Assembly (NCBI GenBank): GCA_002480085.1
Contig: DKPJ01000009.1
Coordinates: 197,169-261,168 of the forward strand
DNA from: Enterobacteriaceae bacterium UBA7338
Lineage (GTDB): Bacteria; Pseudomonadota; Gammaproteobacteria; Enterobacterales; Enterobacteriaceae
Length of the DNA: 64,000 nucleotides
Direction of reading: 5' to 3'
Both the position numbers and the translations under genes were made by a program. Below the pieces are notes generated by a model, which did no database searches, was not told the origin of the DNA, and saw only the letters and a program-made list of their open reading frames with translations. Below, piece by piece: positions 9,452 through 18,235 of the stretch (within the stretch, counting starts at the first letter, position 1; each line of letters begins with the position of its first letter).

Positions 9452-10234
9452 TTACTGTGCAGCAGGTGCGGATGGGGCCGGAGTTGATTGCGCTGGCGTT
9501 GACTGGGCTGGCTGAGAATTACTTCCCGCCTGCGGCTGCAGTTCAAACACCACGTCAACCTGATCGTCAAACTGGATCGTCGGCTGCTCGTAGGTCTCCT
9601 GAGCCGATGCCGTTGCCGCGTCTGCCTTCATCATGCGCACCATCGGGGTAGGCTGATAGTTAGAGACGTGATAGCGCACGCTGTACACCGGACCCAGGGT
9701 AGACTTAAAGCCCGCAGCAAGCTGACCGGCCTGGCGCACCGCATCATCGATTGCCGCTTTACGCGCCTTGTCTTTATAAGCTTCCGGTTGCGCAACGCCC
9801 AGCGTGACGGCACGGATCTCATTCAGCCCTGCCTTCAGCGCGCCGTCCAGCAGCGAATTAAGCTTATCCAGCTCGCGCAGCGTTACCTCTACGGTACGTA
9901 CCGCCCGGTAACCCTTCAGAATGCTTTTGCCATTCTGATAGTCGTAATCCGGCTGCGTACGCAGGTTAGCGGAGTTGATGTCCTTTTTCGCTACGCCGTT
10001 CTGCTCAAGGAAGCTCAGGTATTGCGCGACGCGATCGTCGGCCTGCTTCTTCGCCGAGGCCGCATCTTTTGCCGCAACGTTAACTTCAATCGCCAGAGTA
10101 GCGATATCCGGCACGGCATCTACGCTCGCCGTACCCGAGGTAACAATATGCGGGCCGTTTGGCAACTCATTTGCCTGAACCGACAGCGCACCTAATCCAA
10201 TTAATGCCGCAAGGGCCATCACTTTGAACTTCAC
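9452..10234 (-). CDS. yggE: SIMPL-domain periplasmic protein YggE
   Basis: YggE is an exported SIMPL-domain (DUF541) protein linked in E. coli to oxidative stress protection. I start it at the GTG at 10234 (read MKFKVMALAALIG), which follows GGAGAAGC and gives a proper signal peptide ending ANA-like VQANE; the longer ORF upstream is not part of the gene. That makes 260 residues against 246 in E. coli. The extra length is a C-terminal Pro/Ala/Ser/Gln tail with a repeated PAQST unit, probably disordered. The core matches E. coli closely (GPHIVTSGTASVDAVPDIA). Confidence 0.94.
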   Translation of the reverse strand: MKFKVMALAALIGLGALSVQANELPNGPHIVTSGTASVDAVPDIATLAIEVNVAAKDAASAKKQADDRVAQYLSFLEQNGVAKKDINSANLRTQPDYDYQNGKSILKGYRAVRTVEVTLRELDKLNSLLDGALKAGLNEIRAVTLGVAQPEAYKDKARKAAIDDAVRQAGQLAAGFKSTLGPVYSVRYHVSNYQPTPMVRMMKADAATASAQETYEQPTIQFDDQVDVVFELQPQAGSNSQPAQSTPAQSTPAPSAPAAQ

Positions 10235-10339
10235 CGTAGCTTCTCCTTGTCTGAATATTCGCCGCGGACGCGGACGTCTGGCTGCAAGCTTAACGTTTCC
10301 GGCCCGGTTGTCCATCGGACTTAGCCTGATAACGCTATC

Positions 10340-10969
10340 CTACAGCACCTGCAAATGATGAATACCTTCTTTCGCCAGCTGAAACGCAATAAACCACATG
10401 ATAACGCCAACGACGACGTTAATAATACGCTGCGCCTTAGCGGTGCGCAGGCGTGGCGCAAGCCAGCTTGCCAGCAGCGCCAGGCCAAAAAACCAGATAA
10501 CCGAGGCGCTGATGGTGCCGAGCGCAAACCAGCGCTTTGGCTCGGCCGCCAGCTGCCCGCCCAGACTGCCGAGCACCACAAAGGTGTCGAGATAGACGTG
10601 GGGGTTGAGCCAGGTCACCGCCAGCATGGTCACGATAATACGCCAGCGCCCCTGTTTTAACACCTGCGCATTAGCCAGCTCAAGCTGCTGGCTAAACGCC
10701 GTCTTCAGCGCGCCAAAGCCATACCAGAGCAGAAACGCCACGCCGCCCCAGGTGACCAGCGCCATCAGCCATGGCGACTGCATTAGCACGGCGCTACCGC
10801 CGAAAATCCCAGCACAGATCAGGATCAGATCGCTAAGGGCGCATAGCCCGGCCACCATCAGCGGATATTGACGGCGGATCCCCTGATTCATAACAAAGGC
10901 GTTTTGTGGTCCCAGCGGCAGGATCAGCGCTGCGCCCAATGCAACTCCTTGAAAGTAATAACTTAACAC
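10340..10969 (-). CDS. argO: Arginine exporter ArgO
   Basis: ArgO is an inner-membrane LysE-family exporter that expels arginine and its toxic analogue canavanine. The product has 209 residues (E. coli 211) with about six hydrophobic segments. It shows the LysE signature LPLGPQNAFVMNQGIRRQ near the N-terminus and TWLNPHVYLD in the middle. The start codon is GTG at 10969 behind GAGG. In E. coli argO needs ArgP with arginine for expression, while lysine-bound ArgP traps RNA polymerase at the promoter; argP is at 1893-2786. Confidence 0.97.
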   Translation of the reverse strand: MLSYYFQGVALGAALILPLGPQNAFVMNQGIRRQYPLMVAGLCALSDLILICAGIFGGSAVLMQSPWLMALVTWGGVAFLLWYGFGALKTAFSQQLELANAQVLKQGRWRIIVTMLAVTWLNPHVYLDTFVVLGSLGGQLAAEPKRWFALGTISASVIWFFGLALLASWLAPRLRTAKAQRIINVVVGVIMWFIAFQLAKEGIHHLQVL

Positions 10970-11064
10970 CGTAACTGCCTCTACCTGATAGTGAATGGCG
11001 GAGACTATACCGCGCCCTTATTATAAGCGGAAATTGAAAATTCTAATCAGTAATCAGTATGGCT

Positions 11065-11093
11065 AATAAGAAGAGGGCCAGCAGCGCTGGCCC
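11065..11093 (-). terminator. Rho-independent terminator of mscS
   Basis: Perfect 8-base stem GGGCCAGC / GCTGGCCC with a 3-base loop lies 8 bases after the mscS stop. On the minus strand it is followed by the T-rich run TCTTCTTATT. Confidence 0.65.
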
Positions 11094-11101
11094 AGAGGAG
11101 A

Positions 11102-11971
11102 TTATTGCTGTTCGGCAGGCTGAGCCGCTTTCTCACGCTTGAAGTGCACATCCATCTGCGGATAGGGGAAACCAATGCCGTGCGCATCGAAAGTCTTCTT
11201 AACACGCTCCAGCACGTCCCAGTAGACCGCTTGCAGATCGCTGCTGTTGCTCCAGGTACGGATCACAAAGTTGACCGAGGAGGCACCCAGCTCGTTCATG
11301 CGAACGGTCATCTCGCGATCCTTAAGGATACGATCGTCAGACTCGATAATCTCGGTAAGCAGCTTTCTTACCAGGTCGATATCGGCATCATAATCGACGC
11401 CGATGATGAACTCGTTACGGCGCACCGGCTCACGGGAGAAGTTAATGATGTTGCCCGCAATGATCTTGCCGTTGGGGATGACAATGTAGCGGCCATCGGC
11501 TGAACGCATGGTGGTAGAGAAGATCTGCACGTGCAGAACGGTACCCGCCACGCCGCCTAAATCGACATACTCACCGGCACGGAACGGACGGAAGGTTACC
11601 AGCAGCACGCCTGCGGCAAGGTTAGAGAGCGATCCCTGCAGCGCAAGGCCAATGGCCAGACCTGCTGCACCCAGCACGGCGATCACCGATGCGGTCTGCA
11701 CCCCTACCCGACCCAGTGCGGCGATCAGAGTGAAGGCGATGATGCCATAGCGCACCAGCGCTGAGAGAAAGTCAGCAACCGTAGGATCAATATGCCGAGC
11801 AACCATTACCCGATTAATTGTTTTAGAGATGGCCTTAGCCACCACCATCCCGATAATGATGATAAAAATTGCCGCAACAATGTTGACGGCATAGCTTAGC
11901 AGCAGCGCCTGGTTGTGCACCAGCCAGCCCCCCGCGTTGTTTATGCTGTCAATCACATTAAGGTCTTCCAT
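11102..11971 (-). CDS. mscS: Small-conductance mechanosensitive channel MscS
   Basis: MscS is the inner-membrane heptameric channel that opens on hypo-osmotic shock and releases solutes. The 289 residues (E. coli 286) comprise three transmembrane helices in the first 130 residues. The pore-lining Gly/Ala-rich TM3 reads IAVLGAAGLAIGLALQGS. The cytoplasmic beta and alpha/beta vestibule follows (FRPFRAGEYVDLGGVAG, then IVIPNGKIIAGNI). It is monocistronic between argO and fbaA with its own terminator. E. coli mscS is RpoS-induced; no promoter is asserted here. Confidence 0.98.
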   Translation of the reverse strand: MEDLNVIDSINNAGGWLVHNQALLLSYAVNIVAAIFIIIIGMVVAKAISKTINRVMVARHIDPTVADFLSALVRYGIIAFTLIAALGRVGVQTASVIAVLGAAGLAIGLALQGSLSNLAAGVLLVTFRPFRAGEYVDLGGVAGTVLHVQIFSTTMRSADGRYIVIPNGKIIAGNIINFSREPVRRNEFIIGVDYDADIDLVRKLLTEIIESDDRILKDREMTVRMNELGASSVNFVIRTWSNSSDLQAVYWDVLERVKKTFDAHGIGFPYPQMDVHFKREKAAQPAEQQ

Positions 11972-12140
11972 TCACTGTTCCTTATGCTTGCCTAAGCGAA
12001 ATAATAATCACGTAAAAACGTGAAACAGGTCAGCAAAGCGTAAACAAAAAACCACACCTGTGCCAAACCCTAAGCGCAACGGACGCACAAAATGCCCGCA
12101 ACATGGGTCACTTTTCAGACTGGGTTTACGCTATTCAGGT

Positions 12141-12168
12141 AAAAAAAATGGCTCCCCGTAGGGAGCCA
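12141..12168 (-). terminator. Rho-independent terminator of fbaA
   Basis: Stem TGGCTCCC / GGGAGCCA, 4-base loop, 20 bases after the fbaA stop codon, then a run of eight T on the minus strand. A canonical strong terminator that ends the epd-pgk-fbaA transcript. Confidence 0.9.
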
Positions 12169-12189
12169 CTGTTTATTACACGCGTTTAA

Positions 12190-13266
12190 TTACAGAACGT
12201 CGATCGCGTTCAGCTCTTTAAACGCCTGCTCCAGACGCGTCACCATGCTGGTCTGCGCAGCACGCAGCCATACGCGCGGATCGTAGTATTTCTTGTTCGG
12301 CTGGTCTTCGCCTTTCGGGTTGCCCAGCTGAGACTGCAGGTAAGCTTCGTTCTCTTTGTAATACTTCAGGATACCTTCCCAGTTAGCCCACTGAGTATCG
12401 GTATCGATGTTCATTTTGATTACGCCGTAGCTTACGGAGTCTTTGATCTCCTGAGCGGAAGAGCCGGAACCGCCATGGAACACGAAGTTCAGGCTGTTGT
12501 GCGGCAGGTTATGTTTCTTAGAAACATACTCCTGGGAGTCGCGCAGGATGGTCGGGGTCAGCTTAACGTTGCCCGGCTTGTACACGCCGTGCACGTTACC
12601 GAAGGAAGCCGCAATGGTGAAGCGCGGGCTGATCGCGTTCAGCTTGGTGTACGCGTAGTCAACGTCTTCCGGCTGGGTGTAGAGTGCGGATGCGTCCATA
12701 TGGCTGTTGTCCACGCCATCTTCTTCACCGCCGGTGCAGCCCAGCTCGATCTCCAGAGTCATGCCCAGCTTGGACATGCGCTCCAGGTACTTAGAGCAGA
12801 TCTCGATGTTCTCTTCCAGCGACTCTTCAGAGAGGTCGATCATGTGGGAGGAGAACAGCGGTTTGCCGGTAGCGGCAAAGTGTTTTTCACCCGCGTCCAG
12901 CAGACCGTCGATCCACGGCAGCAGTTTCTTCGCGCAGTGGTCAGTGTGCAGGATCACCGGCACGCCGTAGTGCTCAGCCATCTGGTGAACGTGGTGGGCA
13001 CCGGAGATTGCGCCCAGGATAGCCGCCTGCTGGCCTTCGCCTTTGAAGCCTTTACCCGCGATAAACGCAGCACCGCCGTTAGAGAACTGAACGATAACCG
13101 GCGCTTTTACCTTCGCAGCGGTTTCCAGGACGGCGTTGATGGAGTCGGTACCCACGCAGTTAACTGCCGGCAGAGCAAAGTTGTTCTCTTTAGCTACCTG
13201 GAATACTTTCTGAACGTCATCACCGGTGATCACGCCTGGTTTTACGAAATCAAAAATTTTAGACAT
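12190..13266 (-). CDS. fbaA: Class II fructose-bisphosphate aldolase
   Basis: FbaA is the zinc-dependent aldolase that splits fructose 1,6-bisphosphate in glycolysis and runs in reverse in gluconeogenesis. The product has 358 residues (E. coli 359). It has the zinc and catalytic motif HTDHCAKK, the ELGCTGGEEDGVDNSH region, NVHGVY with a zinc His, and the phosphate-binding FHGGSGSS. It is the distal gene of the epd-pgk-fbaA cluster, 66 bases after pgk, and is followed by a strong terminator. Codon choice is strongly biased, as expected for a highly expressed gene. Confidence 0.99.
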   Translation of the reverse strand: MSKIFDFVKPGVITGDDVQKVFQVAKENNFALPAVNCVGTDSINAVLETAAKVKAPVIVQFSNGGAAFIAGKGFKGEGQQAAILGAISGAHHVHQMAEHYGVPVILHTDHCAKKLLPWIDGLLDAGEKHFAATGKPLFSSHMIDLSEESLEENIEICSKYLERMSKLGMTLEIELGCTGGEEDGVDNSHMDASALYTQPEDVDYAYTKLNAISPRFTIAASFGNVHGVYKPGNVKLTPTILRDSQEYVSKKHNLPHNSLNFVFHGGSGSSAQEIKDSVSYGVIKMNIDTDTQWANWEGILKYYKENEAYLQSQLGNPKGEDQPNKKYYDPRVWLRAAQTSMVTRLEQAFKELNAIDVL

Positions 13267-13332
13267 GTTGTAAATCCTGTATTTACAGAAAACGGGTCTG
13301 AAATCAGGCGGAGCGATCCGCCTGCTCAGGCA

Positions 13333-14496
13333 TTACTTCTTAGCGCGCTCTTCGAGCATCGCTACGGCTGGCAGCACTTTGCCTTCCACAAACTCAAGGA
13401 ACGCGCCGCCACCGGTGGAGATGTAGGAGATTTTGTCAGCGATGCCGAACAGGTCGATCGCCGCCAGGGTATCACCGCCACCTGCGATGGAGAACGCTTC
13501 GCTGTCTGCGATAGCGTTAGCCACGATCTCAGTACCTTTACGGAAGTTCGGGAACTCAAAAACGCCAACCGGGCCGTTCCACAGAATAGTTTTGGCGTTT
13601 TTCAGGATTTCAGCCAGTTTCTCAGCGGAAACATCGCCCAGGTCCAGAATCTGCTCTTCATCTTTGATGTCGCTAACAGATTTCAGTGTCGCCGTCGCGG
13701 TTTCGGAGAACTCGGTAGCGACACGTACGTCGGTCGGGACCGGAATATCACAGGTCTGCAGCAGGCGTTTGGCTTCGTCCACCAGGTCGGCTTCGTAGAG
13801 GGATTTGCCCACGTTGTGGCCCTGCGCGGCAACGAAGGTGTTGGCGATACCGCCACCGACGATCAGCTGATCGGCAATTTTAGACAGGGAGTCGAGTACG
13901 GTCAGCTTGGTAGAGACTTTAGAGCCACCAACGATAGCGACCATCGGGCGAGCCGGCTCTTTCAGCGCTTTACCCAGCGCGTCCAGTTCATCAGCCAGCA
14001 GCGGGCCTGCGCACGCGACGTCAGCAAACTTGCCTACGCCGTGGGTAGAAGCCTGCGCACGGTGAGCGGTACCAAATGCATCCATCACAAAGATGTCGCA
14101 CAGGGCAGCGTATTTTTTCGCCAGGGTCTCGTCGTCTTTCTTCTCGCCTTTGTTGAAGCGAACGTTTTCCAGAACGACCAGCTCACCTTCCGCCACTTCT
14201 ACGCCGTCCAGGTAGTCTTTAACCAGACGTACCGGGCCAGAGAGTTTGTCTTTCAGGTAGTTAACAACCGGCAGCAGAGAGAATTCTTCGTTGTACTCGC
14301 CTTCGGTCGGACGACCCAGGTGAGAGGTGACCATCACTTTCGCACCCTGTTTCAGGGCCAGCTCGATAGTCGGCAGGGAGGCACGGATACGCGCATCGCT
14401 GGTTACTTTACCATCTTTAACCGGTACGTTCAGATCCGCACGGATAAAAACGCGTTTACCAGCTAGATCCAGATCGGTCATCTTAATTACAGACAT
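13333..14496 (-). CDS. pgk: Phosphoglycerate kinase
   Basis: Pgk transfers phosphate from 1,3-bisphosphoglycerate to ADP, the first ATP-forming step of glycolysis. The 387 residues match E. coli. Visible are the substrate-binding RADLNVP and TSHLGRP in the N-domain, GGSKVSTKL in the hinge, and the nucleotide loop GGGDTLAAI near the C-terminus. The start is ATG 14496 (MSVIKMTDLDLAGKRV); the ORF extends 42 bases upstream without a family match. It sits 50 bases after epd in the same transcription unit. Confidence 0.99.
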   Translation of the reverse strand: MSVIKMTDLDLAGKRVFIRADLNVPVKDGKVTSDARIRASLPTIELALKQGAKVMVTSHLGRPTEGEYNEEFSLLPVVNYLKDKLSGPVRLVKDYLDGVEVAEGELVVLENVRFNKGEKKDDETLAKKYAALCDIFVMDAFGTAHRAQASTHGVGKFADVACAGPLLADELDALGKALKEPARPMVAIVGGSKVSTKLTVLDSLSKIADQLIVGGGIANTFVAAQGHNVGKSLYEADLVDEAKRLLQTCDIPVPTDVRVATEFSETATATLKSVSDIKDEEQILDLGDVSAEKLAEILKNAKTILWNGPVGVFEFPNFRKGTEIVANAIADSEAFSIAGGGDTLAAIDLFGIADKISYISTGGGAFLEFVEGKVLPAVAMLEERAKK

Positions 14497-14546
14497 GGTG
14501 AATCCTCTCGATTGATTCTTAAAGTTTTGCAGACGCAAAACGCGTC

Positions 14547-15566
14547 CTACCTAAAACCTTTGGCGGCCATCGCTAACGTCGTGTCGAGCATTCGGTTAGC
14601 GAAACCCCATTCGTTATCACACCAGACCAGCGTTTTGATGAGGTGTGCACCGCTGACCCGCGTCTGTGTGCCATCAACAATGGCACTATGCGGATCGTGG
14701 TTAAAATCAGTTGAGACCAACGGTAATTCCGTATAGTCAACTATACCATGAAATGCTTCCTGTGACGCTTTTTGCAGCAAGCGGTTGACTTCACATGGTT
14801 TTACTGGGCTTCTTACCGTCACGCTAAGGTCAATTGCCGTCACATTGATTGTCGGTACGCGCACGGCAATGGCTTCAAATTTATCGTTAAATTTGGGAAA
14901 GAAGCGTGTAATGCCCGCCGCAAGCTTGGTATCCACCGGAATGATTGACTGGCTGGCCGCACGCGTGCGCCGCAGATCCGGGTGGTAGGCGTCGATCACC
15001 TGCTGATCGTGCATCGCCGAGTGGATGGTGGTGACCGTACCCGACTCAATGCCGAAGGCGTCATCCAGCAGCTTGATTACCGGAATAATGCAGTTGGTGG
15101 TACAGGAGGCGTTAGAGACAAGGCGGTCGTCCGGACGCAGATCGTCCTGATTGACGCCGAAGACCACGGTAGCATCGAGATCGCCGCTGCCCGGATGGGA
15201 AAAGAGCACCTTCTTCGCCCCGGCGGCCAGGTGGGCCTCGCCGTGCTGACGGCTGCCGTAGACGCCGGTGCAGTCCAGCACAACGTCGATCTCCAGCTCG
15301 CGCCAGGGGAGCGCCTCAATGGTACGCTCGTGCAGCAGACGGATCGCGTCATGGCCGACAAACAGCTGTCCGCCCTCGTGATGAACACGCTGGCTAAAGC
15401 GGCCATGGCTGGTGTCATACTGCAACAGATGCGCAATGCCTGCGTCGTCCGCCAGCTCGTTAATGGCCACCACGGCGATCTCCGCCCGGCGTCCGGATTC
15501 ATACAAAGCACGAACCACGTTACGCCCGATGCGACCGAAGCCATTTATCGCGATGCGTAGGGTCAT
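14547..15566 (-). CDS. epd: Erythrose-4-phosphate dehydrogenase
   Basis: Epd oxidises erythrose 4-phosphate to 4-phosphoerythronate, the entry to pyridoxal phosphate synthesis; pdxA of the same pathway is at 48248-49234. It is a GAPDH paralogue of 339 residues. It has the NAD-binding INGFGRIGRNVVRAL at the N-terminus and the catalytic SNASCTTNCIIPV. It is the first gene of epd-pgk-fbaA. E. coli carries yggC/yggD/yggF and cmt genes between epd and tktA; here they are absent and epd is followed upstream directly by tktA. Confidence 0.97.
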   Translation of the reverse strand: MTLRIAINGFGRIGRNVVRALYESGRRAEIAVVAINELADDAGIAHLLQYDTSHGRFSQRVHHEGGQLFVGHDAIRLLHERTIEALPWRELEIDVVLDCTGVYGSRQHGEAHLAAGAKKVLFSHPGSGDLDATVVFGVNQDDLRPDDRLVSNASCTTNCIIPVIKLLDDAFGIESGTVTTIHSAMHDQQVIDAYHPDLRRTRAASQSIIPVDTKLAAGITRFFPKFNDKFEAIAVRVPTINVTAIDLSVTVRSPVKPCEVNRLLQKASQEAFHGIVDYTELPLVSTDFNHDPHSAIVDGTQTRVSGAHLIKTLVWCDNEWGFANRMLDTTLAMAAKGFR

Positions 15567-15686
15567 AAGTCTCCTGCAAAGCTATCCCTGAGTCGATGGC
15601 TGACAGAGTAATGCAGCGGCATAGTCAGGGAAACCTCGCCAATCACAAACTGTGATTAAATGGTTAAATGTCGAACATAATTTCGA

Positions 15687-15700
15687 CTGAAACGCTTCAG
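15687..15700 (-). promoter_or_regulatory. Probable Cra (FruR) operator upstream of epd
   Basis: The near-palindrome CTGAAACGCTTCAG matches the Cra consensus core (TGAAnCGnTTCA). It lies about 120 bases upstream of the epd start. Cra control of the epd-pgk promoter is known in E. coli; assignment here is by site match and position. Confidence 0.6.
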
Positions 15701-15758
15701 CTAGAGTAAGCGAAACACGGAATAAAGGGAATCTGTCGCCGTAGGGTTACGCCAGTTA

Positions 15759-15774
15759 TCTGATCTGCATCACA
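15759..15774 (-). promoter_or_regulatory. Possible CRP site upstream of epd
   Basis: TCTGA-N6-TCACA differs by one base from the CRP consensus TGTGA-N6-TCACA. It lies about 190 bases upstream of epd, next to the Cra site. cAMP-CRP control of epd is known in E. coli. Confidence 0.45.
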
Positions 15775-15891
15775 CTTTACCGCAAACATCCGTCAGAATT
15801 ATTCCATTGCCGGAATCCATATTCCTTTATGCGCAACGTTGAGATGCAGCCATAGATTGAACGGCTGTGGCGGGAGAGAGGGAGGTAAAAC

Positions 15892-15955
15892 TGTAGGCCC
15901 GCTAAGCGCAGCGCCAGCGGGCGTTTTGCCGGGCAACACTGCGTGTGCCCGGCCC
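15892..15955. repeat. Pair of REP-like palindromes (BIME-like) between tktA and epd
   Basis: Two extragenic palindromic units sit side by side: a GTAGGCCCGCT...AGCGGGCG unit and a GCCGGGCAACACTGCGTGTGC-type unit ending CCCGGCC. They begin just past the tktA stop codon, so they probably form the 3' end of the tktA transcript. The same GCCGGGC...GCCCGGC core recurs at 51303 and 62158. Confidence 0.75.
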
Positions 15956-15964
15956 TGGTCTGAC

Positions 15965-17956
15965 TTACAGCAGCTCTTTCGCCTTGGCTACCACGTTTTC
16001 CACGGTGAAGCCGAACTCTTCAAACAGCTGCTCTGCCGGAGCAGATTCACCGAAGGTGGTCATCCCGACGATCGCGCCGTTCAGGCCGGTGTACTTGAAC
16101 CAGAAGTCCGCAATACCCGCTTCGATGGCTACACGGGCCGTAACCGCTTTCGGCAGCACGGATTCGCGGTACGCCGCATCCTGCTTGTCGAACGCGTCGG
16201 TGGACGGCATGGAGACCACGCGCGCCTTCACGCCTTCGGCAGTCAGCTGTTCCCATGCGGCAACAGCCAGTTCGACTTCCGAACCGGTGGCAATCAGGAT
16301 CAGCTGCGGCTGGCCTTCGCTCTCTTTCAGCACGTAGCCGCCGCGGGCGATGTCCGCCAGCTGCTGCTCGGTACGCGCCTGCTGGGCCAGGTTCTGGCGA
16401 GAGAGGATCAGCGCGGTCGGGCCGTCCTGACGCTCAACGCCATATTTCCACGCCACCGCGGATTCAACCTGGTCACACGGACGCCAGGTGCTCATGTTCG
16501 GGGTCAGACGCAGGGAAGCGACCTGCTCTACCGGCTGGTGGGTCGGGCCGTCTTCGCCCAGACCGATGGAGTCGTGGGTATAGACCAGCACCTGACGCTG
16601 CTTCATCAGCGCAGCCATACGCACTGCGTTACGGGCATACTCAACGAACATCAGGAAGGTCGAGGTGTACGGCAGGAAACCGCCGTGCAGGGCGATGCCG
16701 TTGGCAATCGCGGTCATACCGAACTCGCGCACGCCGTAGTGGATGTAGTTCCCGGCTGCATCTTCGTTGATGGCTTTAGAGCCAGACCAGATGGTCAGGT
16801 TCGACGGGGCCAGGTCAGCGGAGCCGCCGAGAAATTCCGGCAGCAGCGGGCCGAAGGCCTCGATAGCGTTCTGGGACGCTTTACGGCTGGCGATTTTGGA
16901 CGGGTTCGCCTGCAGCTTAGCAATGAACTCATTCGCTTTTGCGTCGAAGTCAGCTGGCATCTCACCGCTCATGCGGCGGGTAAACTCGGCTGCTTCCTGC
17001 GGGAAGGCGTTAGCGTAGGCAGCGAACTTCTCGTTCCAGGCGTTCTCTTTCGCCGTGCCGACCTCTTTGGCATCCCACTGGGCGTAGATGTCAGACGGGA
17101 TAACAAACGGCTCGTGTTTCCAGCCCAGCTGCTCGCGGGTCAGAACGATCTCCGCATCGCCCAGCGGTGCGCCGTGGGAGTCGTGCGTCCCGGCTTTGTT
17201 CGGAGAGCCGAAGCCGATAACGGTTTTGCACATCAGCAGGGACGGTTTGTCGGTAACGGACTGTGCTTCCTCAACGGCGCGCTTGATAGCTTCTGCGTCG
17301 TGACCGTCCACGCCGCGCACTACGTGCCAGCCGTAGGCTTCAAAACGGGCTGCGGTATCATCGGTGAACCAGCCCTCAACGTGGCCGTCGATGGAGATGC
17401 CGTTGTCGTCATAGAACGCTACCAGCTTGCCGAGCTTCAGGGTACCGGCCAGGGAGCACACTTCGTGGGAGATGCCTTCCATCATGCAGCCGTCGCCAAG
17501 GAAAGCGTAGGTGTGGTGGTCAACGATGTCGTGGCCCGGACGGTTGAACTGCGCGGCCAGGGTCTTCTCAGCAATTGCCATGCCCACGGCGTTGGCAATG
17601 CCCTGCCCCAGCGGACCGGTGGTGGTCTCAACGCCGGCGGTGTAGCCTACTTCCGGGTGGCCAGGCGTTTTGGAGTGCAGCTGGCGGAAGTTCTTCAGCT
17701 CTTCAATCGGCAGGTCGTAGCCGGAGAGGTGCAGCAGGCTGTAGATCAGCATTGAGCCGTGGCCGTTGGAGAGCACAAAACGGTCGCGGTTAGCCCAGGC
17801 CGGGTTGGCCGGGTTGTGGTTCAGGAAATCACGCCACAGGACTTCGGCGATGTCTGCCATACCCATCGGGGCACCCGGATGACCGGATTTGGCTTTCTGT
17901 ACCGCGTCCATGCTCAGCGCACGAATAGCATTGGCAAGCTCTTTACGTGAGGACAT
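15965..17956 (-). CDS. tktA: Transketolase A
   Basis: TktA moves two-carbon ketol units between sugar phosphates and links the pentose phosphate pathway to glycolysis. The 663-residue product matches the E. coli length. It contains the thiamine diphosphate motif (GDGCMMEGISHEV onward to DDNGISIDGH), the catalytic HGAPLG region and the pyrimidine domain sequence TFLMFVEYARNAVR. I take ATG 17956 (MSSRKELANAIRALSMDAVQKA); the ORF continues 135 bases upstream but that part is promoter sequence. It is monocistronic, divergent from loiP. Confidence 0.98.
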   Translation of the reverse strand: MSSRKELANAIRALSMDAVQKAKSGHPGAPMGMADIAEVLWRDFLNHNPANPAWANRDRFVLSNGHGSMLIYSLLHLSGYDLPIEELKNFRQLHSKTPGHPEVGYTAGVETTTGPLGQGIANAVGMAIAEKTLAAQFNRPGHDIVDHHTYAFLGDGCMMEGISHEVCSLAGTLKLGKLVAFYDDNGISIDGHVEGWFTDDTAARFEAYGWHVVRGVDGHDAEAIKRAVEEAQSVTDKPSLLMCKTVIGFGSPNKAGTHDSHGAPLGDAEIVLTREQLGWKHEPFVIPSDIYAQWDAKEVGTAKENAWNEKFAAYANAFPQEAAEFTRRMSGEMPADFDAKANEFIAKLQANPSKIASRKASQNAIEAFGPLLPEFLGGSADLAPSNLTIWSGSKAINEDAAGNYIHYGVREFGMTAIANGIALHGGFLPYTSTFLMFVEYARNAVRMAALMKQRQVLVYTHDSIGLGEDGPTHQPVEQVASLRLTPNMSTWRPCDQVESAVAWKYGVERQDGPTALILSRQNLAQQARTEQQLADIARGGYVLKESEGQPQLILIATGSEVELAVAAWEQLTAEGVKARVVSMPSTDAFDKQDAAYRESVLPKAVTARVAIEAGIADFWFKYTGLNGAIVGMTTFGESAPAEQLFEEFGFTVENVVAKAKELL

Positions 17957-18235
17957 TTTGACTCCAGATCGGACTGTTAAAGGCCATGCCCGTAGCGACT
18001 TGACTACAGCGCAATATGGGCTACGCCGGAAAAAAGTGTCAACAATGTAACCCAAGCGGCTAGCCATGTACATGGAGCATCCTTTTGCCACTTCAGAAAT
18101 CTCTGGAAGCCGCTCGCAGGTTGCGCAAACACTCGCCCACGGCTTGTGATTTTCTTTATACTCAGAGAAGGTTCCCGCCTCCCTGCGTCGGGAAGACCAT
18201 TAAAATTATCAATATATTGATGCGGAAGATAACCA

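Noticed and set aside
12475..14466. Open frame of 663 codons on the plus strand antisense to fbaA and pgk
   Set aside because: It mirrors two highly biased, well-identified genes. Strong codon bias often leaves the opposite strand free of stops. No family resemblance or ribosome site was seen.
15839..17755. Open frame of 638 codons antisense to tktA
   Set aside because: Shadow of tktA for the same reason; it also begins within the REP region.
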